The translations under genes and the position numbers were made by a program. 64,000 nucleotides of DNA from an uncultured Rhodanobacteraceae bacterium (lineage in GTDB: Bacteria > Pseudomonadota > Gammaproteobacteria > Xanthomonadales > SZUA-5): positions 1-64,000 of the forward strand of contig CALEZI010000179.1 in the NCBI GenBank assembly GCA_937928755.1, in the 5' to 3' direction. The notes below the pieces were generated by a model, which was not told where the DNA came from, ran no database searches, and worked only from the letters and a program-made list of their open reading frames with translations. Positions 8,633-17,920 of the stretch are shown piece by piece (the first letter of the stretch is position 1; every line of letters begins with the position of its first letter).

Positions 8633-10852
8633 GTGCACGTGCGCGTTCCCGTTCTGCTGTTCCTGTTGCTCGCCACCAGCGCGGTGGTCGCCGACACCTC
8701 GACCAAGGTTACGCCCAAGGTTGCCGAGAAGCTCGCCAGCGCCGGCCAGGCCGAAGTGCTGGTCACTCTGGAGCAGGCCGACGTCAAATCCATCGCCGAC
8801 AAGAAGAGCGGCGATGATCGGGTCGTCGCCGCAGTAGCGCACCTGCGCCAGCACGCGGCGCGTACGCAAAAGCCGCTGCGCGCGTGGCTGGATGCGCGTG
8901 GCGTGGACTACCAGGCGTTCTGGGTTGCCAACTTCATCGCCTTGCGCGGCGACGCCAGTCTGATCGCGGCGTTGGCGGCGCGCGACGACGTTCGTGCGAT
9001 CGAACTGAACGCGAAGCTGACGCTGGACGGCCCGATCGCGGTGACGCGGCAGGACCAGAAATCGATCGCCGCGATCGAACCGGGAGTCGCTCAGGTGAAC
9101 GCGCCGGCTCTCTGGGCGATGGGCTATCGCGGCCAGAACGTGCTGATCGCCGGCCAGGATACCGGCTACGATTGGAGTCACCCGGCGATCAAGGCGAGTT
9201 ACGCCGGCTGGAACGGCACCAGCGTCAATCACGACTACCACTGGCACGACGCCATTCACAGCAGCACCGGTGTGTGCGGCAGCAACGCCGTCGAGCCCTG
9301 CGACGACCGCGGCCACGGCACCCACACCATGGGCACGATGGTCGGCGACGACGGGGCCGGCAACCAGATCGGCGTGGCACCGGATGCGCGCTGGATCGCC
9401 TGCCGCAACATGGACGCCAGCGTCGGCACGCCGGTCACCTACAGCGAGTGCTTCCAGTTCTTCCTGGCGCCGACCGACCGCGCCGGCAACAATCCCGATC
9501 CGACGCGCGCGCCGCACATCATCAACAACTCCTGGGGCTGCCCGCCGTCGGAGGGCTGCGACCAGCCGGACATCCTGCGCAGCGTGGTCGAAAACACGCG
9601 CAGCGCCGGCATTCTGGTGGTGGTCTCGGCCGGCAATCGCGGCCCCGCTTGCGGCACCGTGTTTTCGCCGCCGGCGATCTATACCGCCGGCTTCAGCGTC
9701 GGCGCGATCAGCGGCACCAGCATGGCGCCGTTCAGTAGCCGCGGACCGGTGTTCGTCGACGGCAGCGATCGCCTGAAGCCGGATATCGTCGCGCCCGGCG
9801 TCAACACCCGATCGTCGTACCCCGGAAATCTCTACGCCAACGCCAGCGGCACCAGCATGGCCGGACCGCACGTGGCGGGCGTTGCCGCATTGCTGATGTC
9901 GGCCGATCCCAGCCTGAAGCGCAATCCAGCTCGCGTCGAGGCGCTGCTGCGCAGTTCGGCGGTGGCCGACATCGTCACCAGCGAAACCTGCGGCAGCACG
10001 CCGGCCACGGTCATTCCGAACAACATCTTTGGCCACGGCCGTGTCGATGCGCTGTCCGCGCTGAATCTGCTCGGCGCGATCAGCGTGGCGCAGGACGAGC
10101 CCAGGCTGAGCTCCTACGCACTGCCGCCTCCGATTCCGGCCAACCCGAGCTGCCCGGCCGGATTCTTTGTCGCCACCGTCGAAGACGGCCCTGGCGACGG
10201 TCTCAGTCCGGGCGCTTTCGGCATGGAACTGCTGCTCAACGACCCGGGCACCCGCGTGCTGGCGGGCGGCCTGAACTTCGGCGGCCTGGTGGACGCCGGA
10301 CAAGTCGGCTTCGCCGGGTTCAACTTCGCCAATGCGGCCAACGAGCACCAACGCCTGGACATGTCGCTGCGTGGCAGCCCGTCCGCCGATGCAACTGCCG
10401 AACTGCCGGTGCGCGTGGTGATCCGACGCTCGACCTCGGCGAGCACCAGCGAGGTGGTGTTCGAGGAAGTTCGCTCATTGCGCATGGCCGAGGCCAGCGC
10501 CGCCTCGATCAGCGTCGCGCCGGGCTTCTACGTGGCCACCGTGTCCGTCGAGGGTGCGACGCCGGAGCAGGTGGGCGGCGCCGCCGAAGGTCAGTTCTAC
10601 TTCGAACTGACCACCCGTTTCGTCGATCGTCCCGGTGGCGGTTTCCAGGGTGGTGCCGTGGTCGGCGGTTATCACGCCACGCATCCGTTCGGCGGCGTTT
10701 CCGGTTTTGCCGGCTTTTGCCTGGCCACGCCGCATTCGACCAGCGTACGCGTGCTGTCGCAGCCGAGTTACGGGCCGACCGGCGCGCGCGATCTGCGCCT
10801 GATGATCAACGACGCGCAGTCGCGTCCGGTGGCGAGGATGCCTGCCGGCTGA
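8633..10852 (+). CDS. Subtilisin-like (S8) serine protease, secreted
   Basis: A 739-residue extracytoplasmic protease. A signal peptide (VPVLLFLLLATSAVVA) is followed by a propeptide-like inhibitor region (~25-130). The S8 catalytic domain has Asp176 in GQDTGYDWSHP, His228 in RGHGTHTMG and Ser408 in SGTSMAGPHVAG; the oxyanion Asn is in NNSWGCPPSEG. About 270 C-terminal residues form a beta-rich tail without a motif I recognise. Numbering uses the GTG at 8633. A GTG at 8639 with GAGG five bases upstream gives MRVPVLLFLLL and may be the true start. The gene diverges from the PIN gene. Confidence 0.92.
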   Translation: MHVRVPVLLFLLLATSAVVADTSTKVTPKVAEKLASAGQAEVLVTLEQADVKSIADKKSGDDRVVAAVAHLRQHAARTQKPLRAWLDARGVDYQAFWVANFIALRGDASLIAALAARDDVRAIELNAKLTLDGPIAVTRQDQKSIAAIEPGVAQVNAPALWAMGYRGQNVLIAGQDTGYDWSHPAIKASYAGWNGTSVNHDYHWHDAIHSSTGVCGSNAVEPCDDRGHGTHTMGTMVGDDGAGNQIGVAPDARWIACRNMDASVGTPVTYSECFQFFLAPTDRAGNNPDPTRAPHIINNSWGCPPSEGCDQPDILRSVVENTRSAGILVVVSAGNRGPACGTVFSPPAIYTAGFSVGAISGTSMAPFSSRGPVFVDGSDRLKPDIVAPGVNTRSSYPGNLYANASGTSMAGPHVAGVAALLMSADPSLKRNPARVEALLRSSAVADIVTSETCGSTPATVIPNNIFGHGRVDALSALNLLGAISVAQDEPRLSSYALPPPIPANPSCPAGFFVATVEDGPGDGLSPGAFGMELLLNDPGTRVLAGGLNFGGLVDAGQVGFAGFNFANAANEHQRLDMSLRGSPSADATAELPVRVVIRRSTSASTSEVVFEEVRSLRMAEASAASISVAPGFYVATVSVEGATPEQVGGAAEGQFYFELTTRFVDRPGGGFQGGAVVGGYHATHPFGGVSGFAGFCLATPHSTSVRVLSQPSYGPTGARDLRLMINDAQSRPVARMPAG

Positions 10853-10883
10853 GGCCGGCATCGGATGGCCGGGCTGCCGGTGT

Positions 10884-10906
10884 AGCGCCGAGTCGAACTC
10901 GGCGCT
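10884..10906. repeat. Short palindrome after the protease gene
   Basis: Perfect 10-bp arms AGCGCCGAGT and ACTCGGCGCT around CGA, 31 bp after the protease stop, with no T run. A looser relative (GCCGA / TCGGC) follows at about 10926-10943. The same core CGCCGAG...CTCGGCG recurs at 17804-17822, so these are copies of a small interspersed palindrome that may also act as mRNA 3'-end hairpins. Confidence 0.6.
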
Positions 10907-11019
10907 TGCGCCAAACGCCCGTGTGCCGATCGCAAGTCGGCATCGCTGTCAACGCAGTGATCGCCGGGCGCCGGCCGGCGCGGTATCTTCCAAGCCCCAA
11001 GAGCGCAAGGGGAAGCCGC

Positions 11020-12726
11020 ATGAGCCAGCAATCGCAGCCGGATCGGGACGACGTCATCGAAACCGATCTGGCCGGGGTAGACCTGATCAACCAGCCCCTG
11101 CTCAACAAAGGTACGGCGTTCACCGACGACGAGCGCGACGCCTTTGGCCTGCACGGCATGCTGCCGCCGAACATCGGCACCCTGCCGGAACAAGTCAGAC
11201 GGCGCCTCGCGGTACTGCGCAGCTTCCGCACCGATTTCGAACGTTATGCCTTCCTGCGCGACCTGCAGGACGCCAACGAGACGCTGTTCTACTCGCTGCT
11301 GGTCAACAACATCCAGGAAACGCTGCCGCTGGTGTACACGCCGACGGTCGGCGAAGGCTGCCAGCGCTTCAGCGAAATCTGGCGCAAGCCGCGCGGGTTG
11401 TTCCTGAGTTACCCCTGCAAGCACCGCTTCCGCGAAATCCTGAGCGACAAGCGCTTCGACAAGGTGCGGGTGATCGTGGTCAGCGACGGCGAGCGCATCC
11501 TCGGCCTCGGCGACCAGGGCGCCGGTGGCATGGGCATCTCGATCGGCAAACTGTCGCTGTATACCGCCTGCGCCGGCATCCACCCGGAAGCGACGCTGCC
11601 GATCCTGCTCGACGTCGGCACCAACAACGTCGAGCGCCTGGACAACTCGCTGTACGTGGGCTGGCGCCACCCGCGCATCAGCGGGCCCGACTACGACGCC
11701 TTCATCGAGGAATTCGTCAGCGCGATCGCCGAGCGCTTCCCCAACGTGCTGCTGCAATGGGAAGACTTCGCCGGCCACAACGCCGGGCGCCTGCTGGAAC
11801 GCTATCGCGACCGTCTGTGCACCTTCAACGACGACATCCAGGGCACCGCGGCAGTCGCGTTCGGCACGCTGATGGCGGCAATCGGGGTTACCGGTGTGCC
11901 GCTCAAGGATCAACGCATCGCCATTGTCGGCGCCGGCGCTGCGGGTACCGGAATCGCCGGACTGCTGGTCCAGGCGATGATGGACCGCGGTCTCAGCGAA
12001 GCCGAGGCGCGCGGCCGTTTCTACGTGCTCGACAGCAAGGGCCTGGTCGCGCACGGCTTGCGCGAAGTCAGCGGCGATCGCGCGCAGTTCGCGCAATCGC
12101 AACTTGCGGTCGCCGGCTGGACGCTCAAGCAACCCGGTCGGATCGACCTCATCGACGTGGTGAACAACGCCAGGCCGACCGTGCTGATCGGCGTGTCGGG
12201 ACAAGCTGGCGCGTTCACCGAAGACGCCATCCGCTCGATGGCGAGCTCGGTGGAACGTCCGATCATCTTCCCGCTGTCGAATCCCACCTCGCGCTCCGAA
12301 GCGACGCCGGAGCAGTTGGTGGCGTGGACCGAAGGCCGCGCGCTGATGGGCACCGGCAGTCCGTTCCCGCCGGTGGAATACAAAGGCCGTCTGTTGCCAG
12401 TCAACCAGACCAACAACTCCTACATCTTCCCGGGTGTCGGCCTGGCGGTGCTGGCGGTGAATGCGCGGCGCGTCACCGATGCGATGTTCATGGCGTCGGG
12501 CGTAGCGCTTGCCGAACTCTCCCCGGCGAAACACGATCCGCTCGCGCGGCTGCTGCCGCCGGTCGACCAATTGCGCGCGGTGTCGCTGCATGTGGCGCGT
12601 GCAGTCGCCAGACAGGCGCAGGCCGATGGCGTCGCCGATCCCTGCGACGACGCCACGCTGGAGCGAAGTATCCGCGCCCAGGTGTGGGAGCCGGTGTACC
12701 GGCCTTATCGGCGCAAGGCGAAGTAA
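11020..12726 (+). CDS. maeA: NAD-dependent malic enzyme
   Basis: A 568-residue oxidative decarboxylase that converts malate to pyruvate, CO2 and NADH in the cytosol. Malic-enzyme signatures are present in order: YTPTVGEGCQ, GDQGAGGMGISIGKLSLYTA, WEDFAGHNAGRLLE with CTFNDDIQGTAAV (metal and substrate residues), the dinucleotide loop IVGAGAAGTGIA, and PLSNPTSRSEATPEQ. Length matches the large SfcA/MaeA type rather than MaeB, which has a phosphotransacetylase tail. The ATG at 11020 is preceded by AAGGGGAAG; the frame stays open upstream, but that part is not malic-enzyme-like. Monocistronic. Confidence 0.95.
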   Translation: MSQQSQPDRDDVIETDLAGVDLINQPLLNKGTAFTDDERDAFGLHGMLPPNIGTLPEQVRRRLAVLRSFRTDFERYAFLRDLQDANETLFYSLLVNNIQETLPLVYTPTVGEGCQRFSEIWRKPRGLFLSYPCKHRFREILSDKRFDKVRVIVVSDGERILGLGDQGAGGMGISIGKLSLYTACAGIHPEATLPILLDVGTNNVERLDNSLYVGWRHPRISGPDYDAFIEEFVSAIAERFPNVLLQWEDFAGHNAGRLLERYRDRLCTFNDDIQGTAAVAFGTLMAAIGVTGVPLKDQRIAIVGAGAAGTGIAGLLVQAMMDRGLSEAEARGRFYVLDSKGLVAHGLREVSGDRAQFAQSQLAVAGWTLKQPGRIDLIDVVNNARPTVLIGVSGQAGAFTEDAIRSMASSVERPIIFPLSNPTSRSEATPEQLVAWTEGRALMGTGSPFPPVEYKGRLLPVNQTNNSYIFPGVGLAVLAVNARRVTDAMFMASGVALAELSPAKHDPLARLLPPVDQLRAVSLHVARAVARQAQADGVADPCDDATLERSIRAQVWEPVYRPYRRKAK

Positions 12727-12870
12727 CCGCTGCAGAGTTCTATCCCGCAAGAGCGCGCGCGAAAAGGCGCCGCCACCATCGCCCAGGTCATTGGCATTGC
12801 TGTGGGAGCGGAGTTCTTGTCCCGATTCTGCTTCTGCAGTCGGCTGCTCGCGTGCTCACGCGGGAAGAGC

Positions 12871-12888
12871 GTCCAGACAAGTCTGGAC
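12871..12888. repeat. Interspersed 18-bp palindrome, maeA-pyrF gap
   Basis: GTCCAGACAAGTCTGGAC: two 8-bp arms around AA, preceded by AGC and followed by CCACCAGAG. Identical cores occur at 42331, 62665, 62712 and 62759, the reverse complement at 62622, and a base-changed version at 46657/46749. About 70 bp earlier (from ~12801) is a decayed GTGGGAGCGGA...TCCCG element like the REP at 46867. No coding potential. Confidence 0.85.
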
Positions 12889-12964
12889 CCACCAGAGCTC
12901 GCGAGTTGCTTTCCTGTGCCCCGTGCCCCGCTATCGTCGGCAGGCAAGCGACCAAGGACATTCA

Positions 12965-13672
12965 ATGTTCCACTTCCACCACCCCGAAATTCCCCTCTCC
13001 GAGCGCCTGATCTTCGCGCTCGATGTCGCCGACCTCGACCACGCGCGCGCCTGGATCGCGCGCCTGGGCGATGCCGTGGTCCACTACAAGATCGGCCTGG
13101 AACTGCTCAGCTGCGGCGGTTATTTCGAACTTCTGCGTGAGTTGAAGGCGGCCGGAAAACGCGTCTTCGCCGACCTCAAACTGCATGATATTCCGGCCAC
13201 CGTCGCCGCCGCCGCTGCTGGCGTGGCCCGGCATGGCCCGGATCTGCTGACGCTGCACGCCTATCCGGCAGCAATTGCCGCAGCCGCGCAACAGGCAGGC
13301 AGCACGCGCCTGCTGGCGGTAACCGTGCTGACCAGCATCAGCGCCGAAGAACTCAGCGCCAGCGGTGTCGATCGGTCGCTCGAAGCAACCGTGTCGCTGC
13401 GCGCCCGCGATGCCATCGCGGCGGGCGCTGCGGGTCTGGTGTGCTCCGGCCTGGAAGTTGCGCGGCTGCGCGCCGAGCTTGGATCAGGGCCATTGATCGT
13501 GTGCCCCGGCATTCGGACCGCACCCGGCGGCGACGATCAGCAGCGCACCGTCGACGTGGCCACCGCCTTCGCCAATGGCGCCGATTACATCGTCGTCGGT
13601 CGGCCGATCCGCAACGCCAGCGACCCTCGCGCTGCGGCGCTGGCGATCCAGCGCAGCATCGCCGAACTGTAG
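12965..13672 (+). CDS. pyrF: Orotidine 5'-phosphate decarboxylase
   Basis: A 235-residue TIM-barrel enzyme for the last step of UMP synthesis. It begins after a short histidine-rich stretch with LIFALDVADLDHA, followed by YKIGLELL and the catalytic FADLKLHDIPAT (DxKxxD motif). VCPGIR and ADYIVVGRPI form the phosphate-binding loops near the C-terminus. The ATG at 12965 has AAGGA seven bases upstream; the open frame extends back into maeA but carries no family sequence there. No other pyr gene is nearby. Confidence 0.95.
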   Translation: MFHFHHPEIPLSERLIFALDVADLDHARAWIARLGDAVVHYKIGLELLSCGGYFELLRELKAAGKRVFADLKLHDIPATVAAAAAGVARHGPDLLTLHAYPAAIAAAAQQAGSTRLLAVTVLTSISAEELSASGVDRSLEATVSLRARDAIAAGAAGLVCSGLEVARLRAELGSGPLIVCPGIRTAPGGDDQQRTVDVATAFANGADYIVVGRPIRNASDPRAAALAIQRSIAEL

Positions 13673-13817
13673 GTACGTCACCGTGGCAGCGGCCGTGCCT
13701 GTGGGCAGAGCTCGCGTCACAAGGTCGCTGCATCCGCCGGGCAATCCACCGGATTTGCGATTTGAACCCGCTCGTTGCCTTGCGCCAGTTGCGCGCGCAG
13801 CCCAAAAACCTCACCTA

Positions 13818-13847
13818 TTGACTCAACAATGTTGCCTAACTTACTAT
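13818..13847 (+). promoter_or_regulatory. Predicted sigma-70 promoter in the pyrF-lipoprotein gap
   Basis: TTGACT at 13818-13823 and TACTAT at 13842-13847, an 18-bp spacer, in an AT-richer pocket of a very GC-rich intergenic region. It points into a run of hairpins ending in a terminator and not toward a nearby start codon (the next one is over 300 bp away). Confidence 0.55.
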
Positions 13848-13853
13848 CACTAC

Positions 13854-13960
13854 ACAGAATCACGGTGACGATCACCACCAAGCGCAGGAAGCGCTCATAA
13901 TAAAAAGGCCGAAGAGGCCATTGTGCCAAGGCGGAGACTTACCCCCTCCGCCTTTTTCTT
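13854..13960 (+). ncRNA. Candidate small RNA, about 107 nt
   Basis: The transcript predicted from the promoter above would hold four consecutive hairpins. The first is GGTGA/TCACC with loop CGA (13864-13876). The second is AGCGC/GCGCT with loop AGGAA (13881-13895). The third is GGCC/GGCC with loop GAAGA (13907-13919). The fourth is a 9-bp terminator stem with a C-rich loop (13928-13954). There is no ORF with a ribosome site. It lies between pyrF and a lipoprotein gene, with separate spacing from both. A GGA in a hairpin loop and a C-rich terminator loop are features of known regulatory RNAs, but I cannot assign a family. An untranslated leader of the downstream gene is unlikely, because the terminator lies 208 bp before its start. 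Confidence 0.5.
13928..13960 (+). terminator. Rho-independent terminator
   Basis: Perfect 9-bp stem AAGGCGGAG/CTCCGCCTT around a 9-nt loop, followed by TTTTTCTT. It ends the candidate small RNA and would also stop any read-through from pyrF. Confidence 0.8.
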
Positions 13961-14167
13961 TGGCTGAGTTCCAGCCAGCACGCTGCGGCAACCAGTTGTT
14001 AACGCCAACCTGCAGCCCATGTGCGGAGCCGTTTGCGCGCGATCCAAGAGCCGGGCTAGAGTGCGCACCCGCCTTTCGCCTGCACATCGCGTCCACGTGG
14101 CGGTGCTCTGCGAAACCGGCGCGCCCGCGGGCAGTTGCTCACCCCAAGATTTTCCAAGGAGTTTCCC

Positions 14168-15118
14168 ATGTCGTTCCGTCATTCCCTGATCGCCCTGGCG
14201 CTGGCCAGCGCGCTGCTCGTCGGCTGCGGCAAGGACGAATCCGCGCAGACCGCTGCGCCGGCCGAAAAGGCCGTTATGCAGGCCACGGCGAGCGCCGCCA
14301 GCGCGCTGGAGTCGCAGGTCAAGGCCTTCCGCAATAACGATCTGAAGGCACTGGTGACGGCCGTGGTGCCGGCGTCCGAGCTCGAGCGCATTCGCGCCGA
14401 CTGGGACAAGCAGCGCGCCGAGCCGATCACCGACGAGGACCGCGCCGAGTTCGCCGAGAGCTGGGGCAAGCTGACGGCGCCGGATGGCATCGACAAGATC
14501 ATGGCCGAAATCGAGCCGCAGCTGGCTGAACTGAAACCACAGATGGCCGGCATGATCGCCATGGGCCAGGGCATGGCAACCATGACCATCGCCCAGAGCA
14601 CCGACCTCACCGAGCCGCAGAAGGCGCAGGCGACGGCATTCCTGAATGGCCTCGGCGGCTGGCTCGGCAAGACCGACTTTGCCGACGCGGCATTGATGCG
14701 CAAGTCGTTGACCGCGCTGGCCGACGGCATGCGCGCCACCGGCATCACCCAACTCGACGATATCAAGGGCCTGAGTTTCGACCAGATGCTGGAAAAGGCC
14801 GGCCCGGCGGTGGGCGGCGTCAAGAATGCCCTCGCCGTGTACGGCTTCTCGATGGACGCCATGGCCGACAGCGTCAAGACCGAGGTGATCAGCGAGAGCG
14901 GCGATGTGGCCAAGGTCAAGGTCAGTTATGCGCTGTTCGACTCGCCGATGAGCTTCGAAAGCGAGATGAAGAAAGTCGATGGCCGCTGGTACGGCAAGGA
15001 CATGCTGGAGCAGATCGAGAAGGCCAAGCAGGAGGCCGCTGCCGAACTCGCCTCCGATGATGGCGCCGCAGCCGACGACAACAGCGAAGCGGCAGAAGAC
15101 GACGCGGCTGTGCAGTAA
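14168..15118 (+). CDS. Uncharacterised lipoprotein
   Basis: A 316-residue protein whose N-terminus has a lipobox, ALLVGC, at residues ~15-20, so it is probably anchored in the cell envelope. The body is helical and acidic with no motif I recognise. The tail (AELASDDGAAADDNSEAAEDD) is strongly acidic and low-complexity. AAGGAG precedes the ATG by 8 bases; an in-frame ATG 33 bases earlier would spoil the signal. plsB starts 55 bp after the stop. Confidence 0.8.
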   Translation: MSFRHSLIALALASALLVGCGKDESAQTAAPAEKAVMQATASAASALESQVKAFRNNDLKALVTAVVPASELERIRADWDKQRAEPITDEDRAEFAESWGKLTAPDGIDKIMAEIEPQLAELKPQMAGMIAMGQGMATMTIAQSTDLTEPQKAQATAFLNGLGGWLGKTDFADAALMRKSLTALADGMRATGITQLDDIKGLSFDQMLEKAGPAVGGVKNALAVYGFSMDAMADSVKTEVISESGDVAKVKVSYALFDSPMSFESEMKKVDGRWYGKDMLEQIEKAKQEAAAELASDDGAAADDNSEAAEDDAAVQ

Positions 15119-15173
15119 TCGAATGCGCCGGACTGACGCGGGCTGAATCGGCCCGCGTCAGCGGCGAATCCCG

Positions 15174-17717
15174 ATGAGCGAAGCCAACACGGTCAAGGCT
15201 CCCTGGTTCCGGCGCGCGTGGCTGGCCGCGGTGGATGCCGTGCTGCATCCGTTCCTGCGGCTGAAGCGGATCACGCCGGAATCCGATCGCGCGCCATTCG
15301 ACGCCAGCAAGCCGGTCTGCTACATCCTCGACCGCCACGGATTGTCCAATCTGGCGATCCTCGATCGTGCCTGTCGCGAGGCCGGCTGGCCGAGGCCGAT
15401 CGACCCGATGCCGTTGGCGACGCTGGGCAAGCCGCCGCGCGCCGTGTTCGCGATCGAAAAGCGCAAGGGCTGGTTGCTTAACCATCGGCGCCTGCGCGAT
15501 CGCACCGAACGCCTGGAACGCCTGCTCGGCGCGATCCGCCGCGATCCGGAAGCACAAGTGCAACTGGTGCCGGTCTCGATCTTCGTCGGTCGCGCACCGG
15601 ACCGCAGCGACGGCTGGTTCAAGGTGCTGTTCAGCGAGAACTGGGTGGTCGTCGGCCGCTTCCGCCGTTTTCTCGCGATCCTGTTCAACGGACGCAACAC
15701 GCTGGTGCAGTTCAGCCCGGCGGTGATCCTCGATCAGACCAGTCCGGCCAGCGAGGAACTCAAGCGCTCGGCGCACAAGCTCAGCTTGTTGATGCGCGTG
15801 CACTTCCGGCGCATCCGCGGCGCCGTCATCGGCCCCGATCTGTCGCACCGGCGCACGCTGGTCGACGACCTTCTGCGCACCGATGCCGTGCGCGCCGCCA
15901 TCGCCGCGCAGGCGAGCAAGGAAAAGGGTGGCCACAAGGCGGCGCTGAAGAAAGCCAACGCCTACGCCCGCGAGATTGCCGCCGACTACTCGCACCCGGT
16001 GGTGCGCTCGCTGTCGTTCATCCTGACCGGATTCTGGAATCGCATCTACGACGGCATCCGCATGAACCACTTCGACGGCTTCCGCCAGCAGGCGCCGGGC
16101 TATGAAGTCGTGTACGTGCCGTGCCATCGCAGCCACATCGACTATCTGGTGCTGTCGTACCTGCTCTATCGCAATGGGCTGGTGCCGCCGCACATCGCCG
16201 CCGGCGTCAATCTGAACCTGCCGGTGGTCGGCCCGATCCTGCGTCGCGGTGGCGCCTTTTTCCTGCGCCGCAGTTTCAAGGCGAACGCGTTGTACTCGAC
16301 GGTGTTCAGCGAGTACGTCACCCAACTGGTGCGCCAGGGCGTGGCGCTCGAATACTTCATCGAGGGCGGTCGCAGCCGCACCGGGCGCCTGCTGCCGCCG
16401 CGCGCGGGCATGCTGGCGATGACCGTGCGCGCCTACCTGCGCGAACGCGCCAAACCGGTGCTGTTCCAGCCGGTTTTCATCGGTTACGAAAAGCTGATCG
16501 AGGGCAAGAGTTACCTCGGCGAACTGTCGGGCCAGCCCAAGGCCAAGGAGTCGATGGTCGGGCTGGTGCGCTCGTTGTCGATCCTGCGCCATCGCTACGG
16601 TCGCGTGGTGGTCAACTTCGGCGAGCCGATCCTGCTCGACGACATACTCGCGGCGCATGCACCCGACTGGCGTGCACAAGCCACCGGCGAAAACGACCGC
16701 CCGGCGTGGTTCACCGGCGCCGTCGACGATCTCGCGCACAAGGTGCTGGAAAACATCAATGCCGCCGCCGACGTCAATCCGGTGGCGCTGCTGGCGCTGG
16801 TGATCCTGGGCACGCCCAAGCACGCCATCGGCGAGGCCGACCTGATCGCGCATCTGCAGATCTTCCTCGATCTGCTGGCCGAGTTGCCGTTCCACGCGCG
16901 GATCACCCGCACTCACATGACCCCGGCCGAAATCATTGCCTACGGCGAGGCCACCGGCTGGATCCATCGCCTCAAGCATCCACTCGGCGACGTGCTGAGC
17001 GCGCACGGCGATCAGGGCGTGCTGCTCTCGTATTACCGCAACAACGTCATGCACGTGTATTCGGCGGTGTCGTGGGTGGCATGCTGCCTGCTCAACACGC
17101 GGCGGCTGTCGCGCGCCGGCCTCGGCCGCCTCGGGCGCATGGTCTACCCGTTCCTGCAGACGGAGCTGTTCCTGCCGTGGAGCAGCGATGAGTTCGTCCA
17201 GCGGATCGACGCCGCCACCGATTTCCTCGGTCGCCATGGCCTGGTCAACATCGACGCCGAGGGTGGCTGGATCAGCCGCCCCGCCGATGGCGGCGACGCC
17301 TTCTTCGGCCTGCGCGTGCTCGCCCACGGGCTGCTGCAGACCTTCCAGCGTTACTACGTGGTGATCGCCGTGCTCGGCAAGAACGGCCCCGGCACGCTGT
17401 CCGCCGGCGAGCTGGAATCGCTGTGCCACGTCACCGCACAGCGCATGGCGATGCTGCACGAACTCTCCGGCCCCGAATTCGGCGACCGCGCGTTGTTCAA
17501 GAGCTTCATCCAGATGCTGAAAGCCGAGGGCATCGTCAGCGTCGACGACCACGGCAAGCTGGTGTTCGGCCAGGAACTCAACCAGCTCGGCACCGACGCC
17601 CGCATCATCCTCTCGCGCGAACTGCGCCAGGGCATCGTCGCGATCACGCCGGAGGCGCGCGCGGCTTTGAGCGGCCCGGTGGAACAGGTCGAGGCGGCGA
17701 CGAAAGTCGAGGGCTGA
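15174..17717 (+). CDS. plsB: Glycerol-3-phosphate 1-O-acyltransferase PlsB
   Basis: An 847-residue inner-membrane-associated enzyme that acylates sn-glycerol-3-phosphate, the first step of phospholipid synthesis. Motif I HRSHIDYL (HX4D), motif II (GGAFFLRRSF), motif III EYFIEGGRSRTGR and motif IV (LFQPVFIGYEKL) all sit between residues ~310 and 450. The long N-terminal extension and C-terminal domain give the size typical of gammaproteobacterial PlsB (~800-870), unlike short PlsY/PlsC enzymes. Confidence 0.95.
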   Translation: MSEANTVKAPWFRRAWLAAVDAVLHPFLRLKRITPESDRAPFDASKPVCYILDRHGLSNLAILDRACREAGWPRPIDPMPLATLGKPPRAVFAIEKRKGWLLNHRRLRDRTERLERLLGAIRRDPEAQVQLVPVSIFVGRAPDRSDGWFKVLFSENWVVVGRFRRFLAILFNGRNTLVQFSPAVILDQTSPASEELKRSAHKLSLLMRVHFRRIRGAVIGPDLSHRRTLVDDLLRTDAVRAAIAAQASKEKGGHKAALKKANAYAREIAADYSHPVVRSLSFILTGFWNRIYDGIRMNHFDGFRQQAPGYEVVYVPCHRSHIDYLVLSYLLYRNGLVPPHIAAGVNLNLPVVGPILRRGGAFFLRRSFKANALYSTVFSEYVTQLVRQGVALEYFIEGGRSRTGRLLPPRAGMLAMTVRAYLRERAKPVLFQPVFIGYEKLIEGKSYLGELSGQPKAKESMVGLVRSLSILRHRYGRVVVNFGEPILLDDILAAHAPDWRAQATGENDRPAWFTGAVDDLAHKVLENINAAADVNPVALLALVILGTPKHAIGEADLIAHLQIFLDLLAELPFHARITRTHMTPAEIIAYGEATGWIHRLKHPLGDVLSAHGDQGVLLSYYRNNVMHVYSAVSWVACCLLNTRRLSRAGLGRLGRMVYPFLQTELFLPWSSDEFVQRIDAATDFLGRHGLVNIDAEGGWISRPADGGDAFFGLRVLAHGLLQTFQRYYVVIAVLGKNGPGTLSAGELESLCHVTAQRMAMLHELSGPEFGDRALFKSFIQMLKAEGIVSVDDHGKLVFGQELNQLGTDARIILSRELRQGIVAITPEARAALSGPVEQVEAATKVEG

Positions 17718-17746
17718 GACCCGCGCTCGCGCCGAACCACCCGGAT

Positions 17747-17822
17747 CGCCGACCTGCAGTCGGCGCGCTCGCTACCGCGGCCACGCGACAGTCGCGTCAT
17801 CAGCGCCGAGTTCAACTCGGCG
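17747..17822. repeat. Two short palindromes before the sugar dehydrogenase gene
   Basis: CGCCGAC/GTCGGCG around CTGCA (17747-17765) and CGCCGAGTT/AACTCGGCG around C (17804-17822). They share the CGCCGA...TCGGCG core with the palindrome at 10884 and lie in the 203-bp gap between plsB and the next gene. Confidence 0.55.
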
Positions 17823-17920
17823 ATCCAGTTGCCGGGCACCGCCAAACCCGACTGGTTCACACCCATCTTCGCGCCCTGCGGCTATCCTGCGCGCCTTACC
17901 TCGTCGAACGAGTGCCCCTA

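Noticed and set aside
17713..17728. TGAGACCCGCGCTCGC after plsB, partly like the operator half-site
   Set aside because: Includes the plsB stop codon, has no matching second half and no -10-like element.
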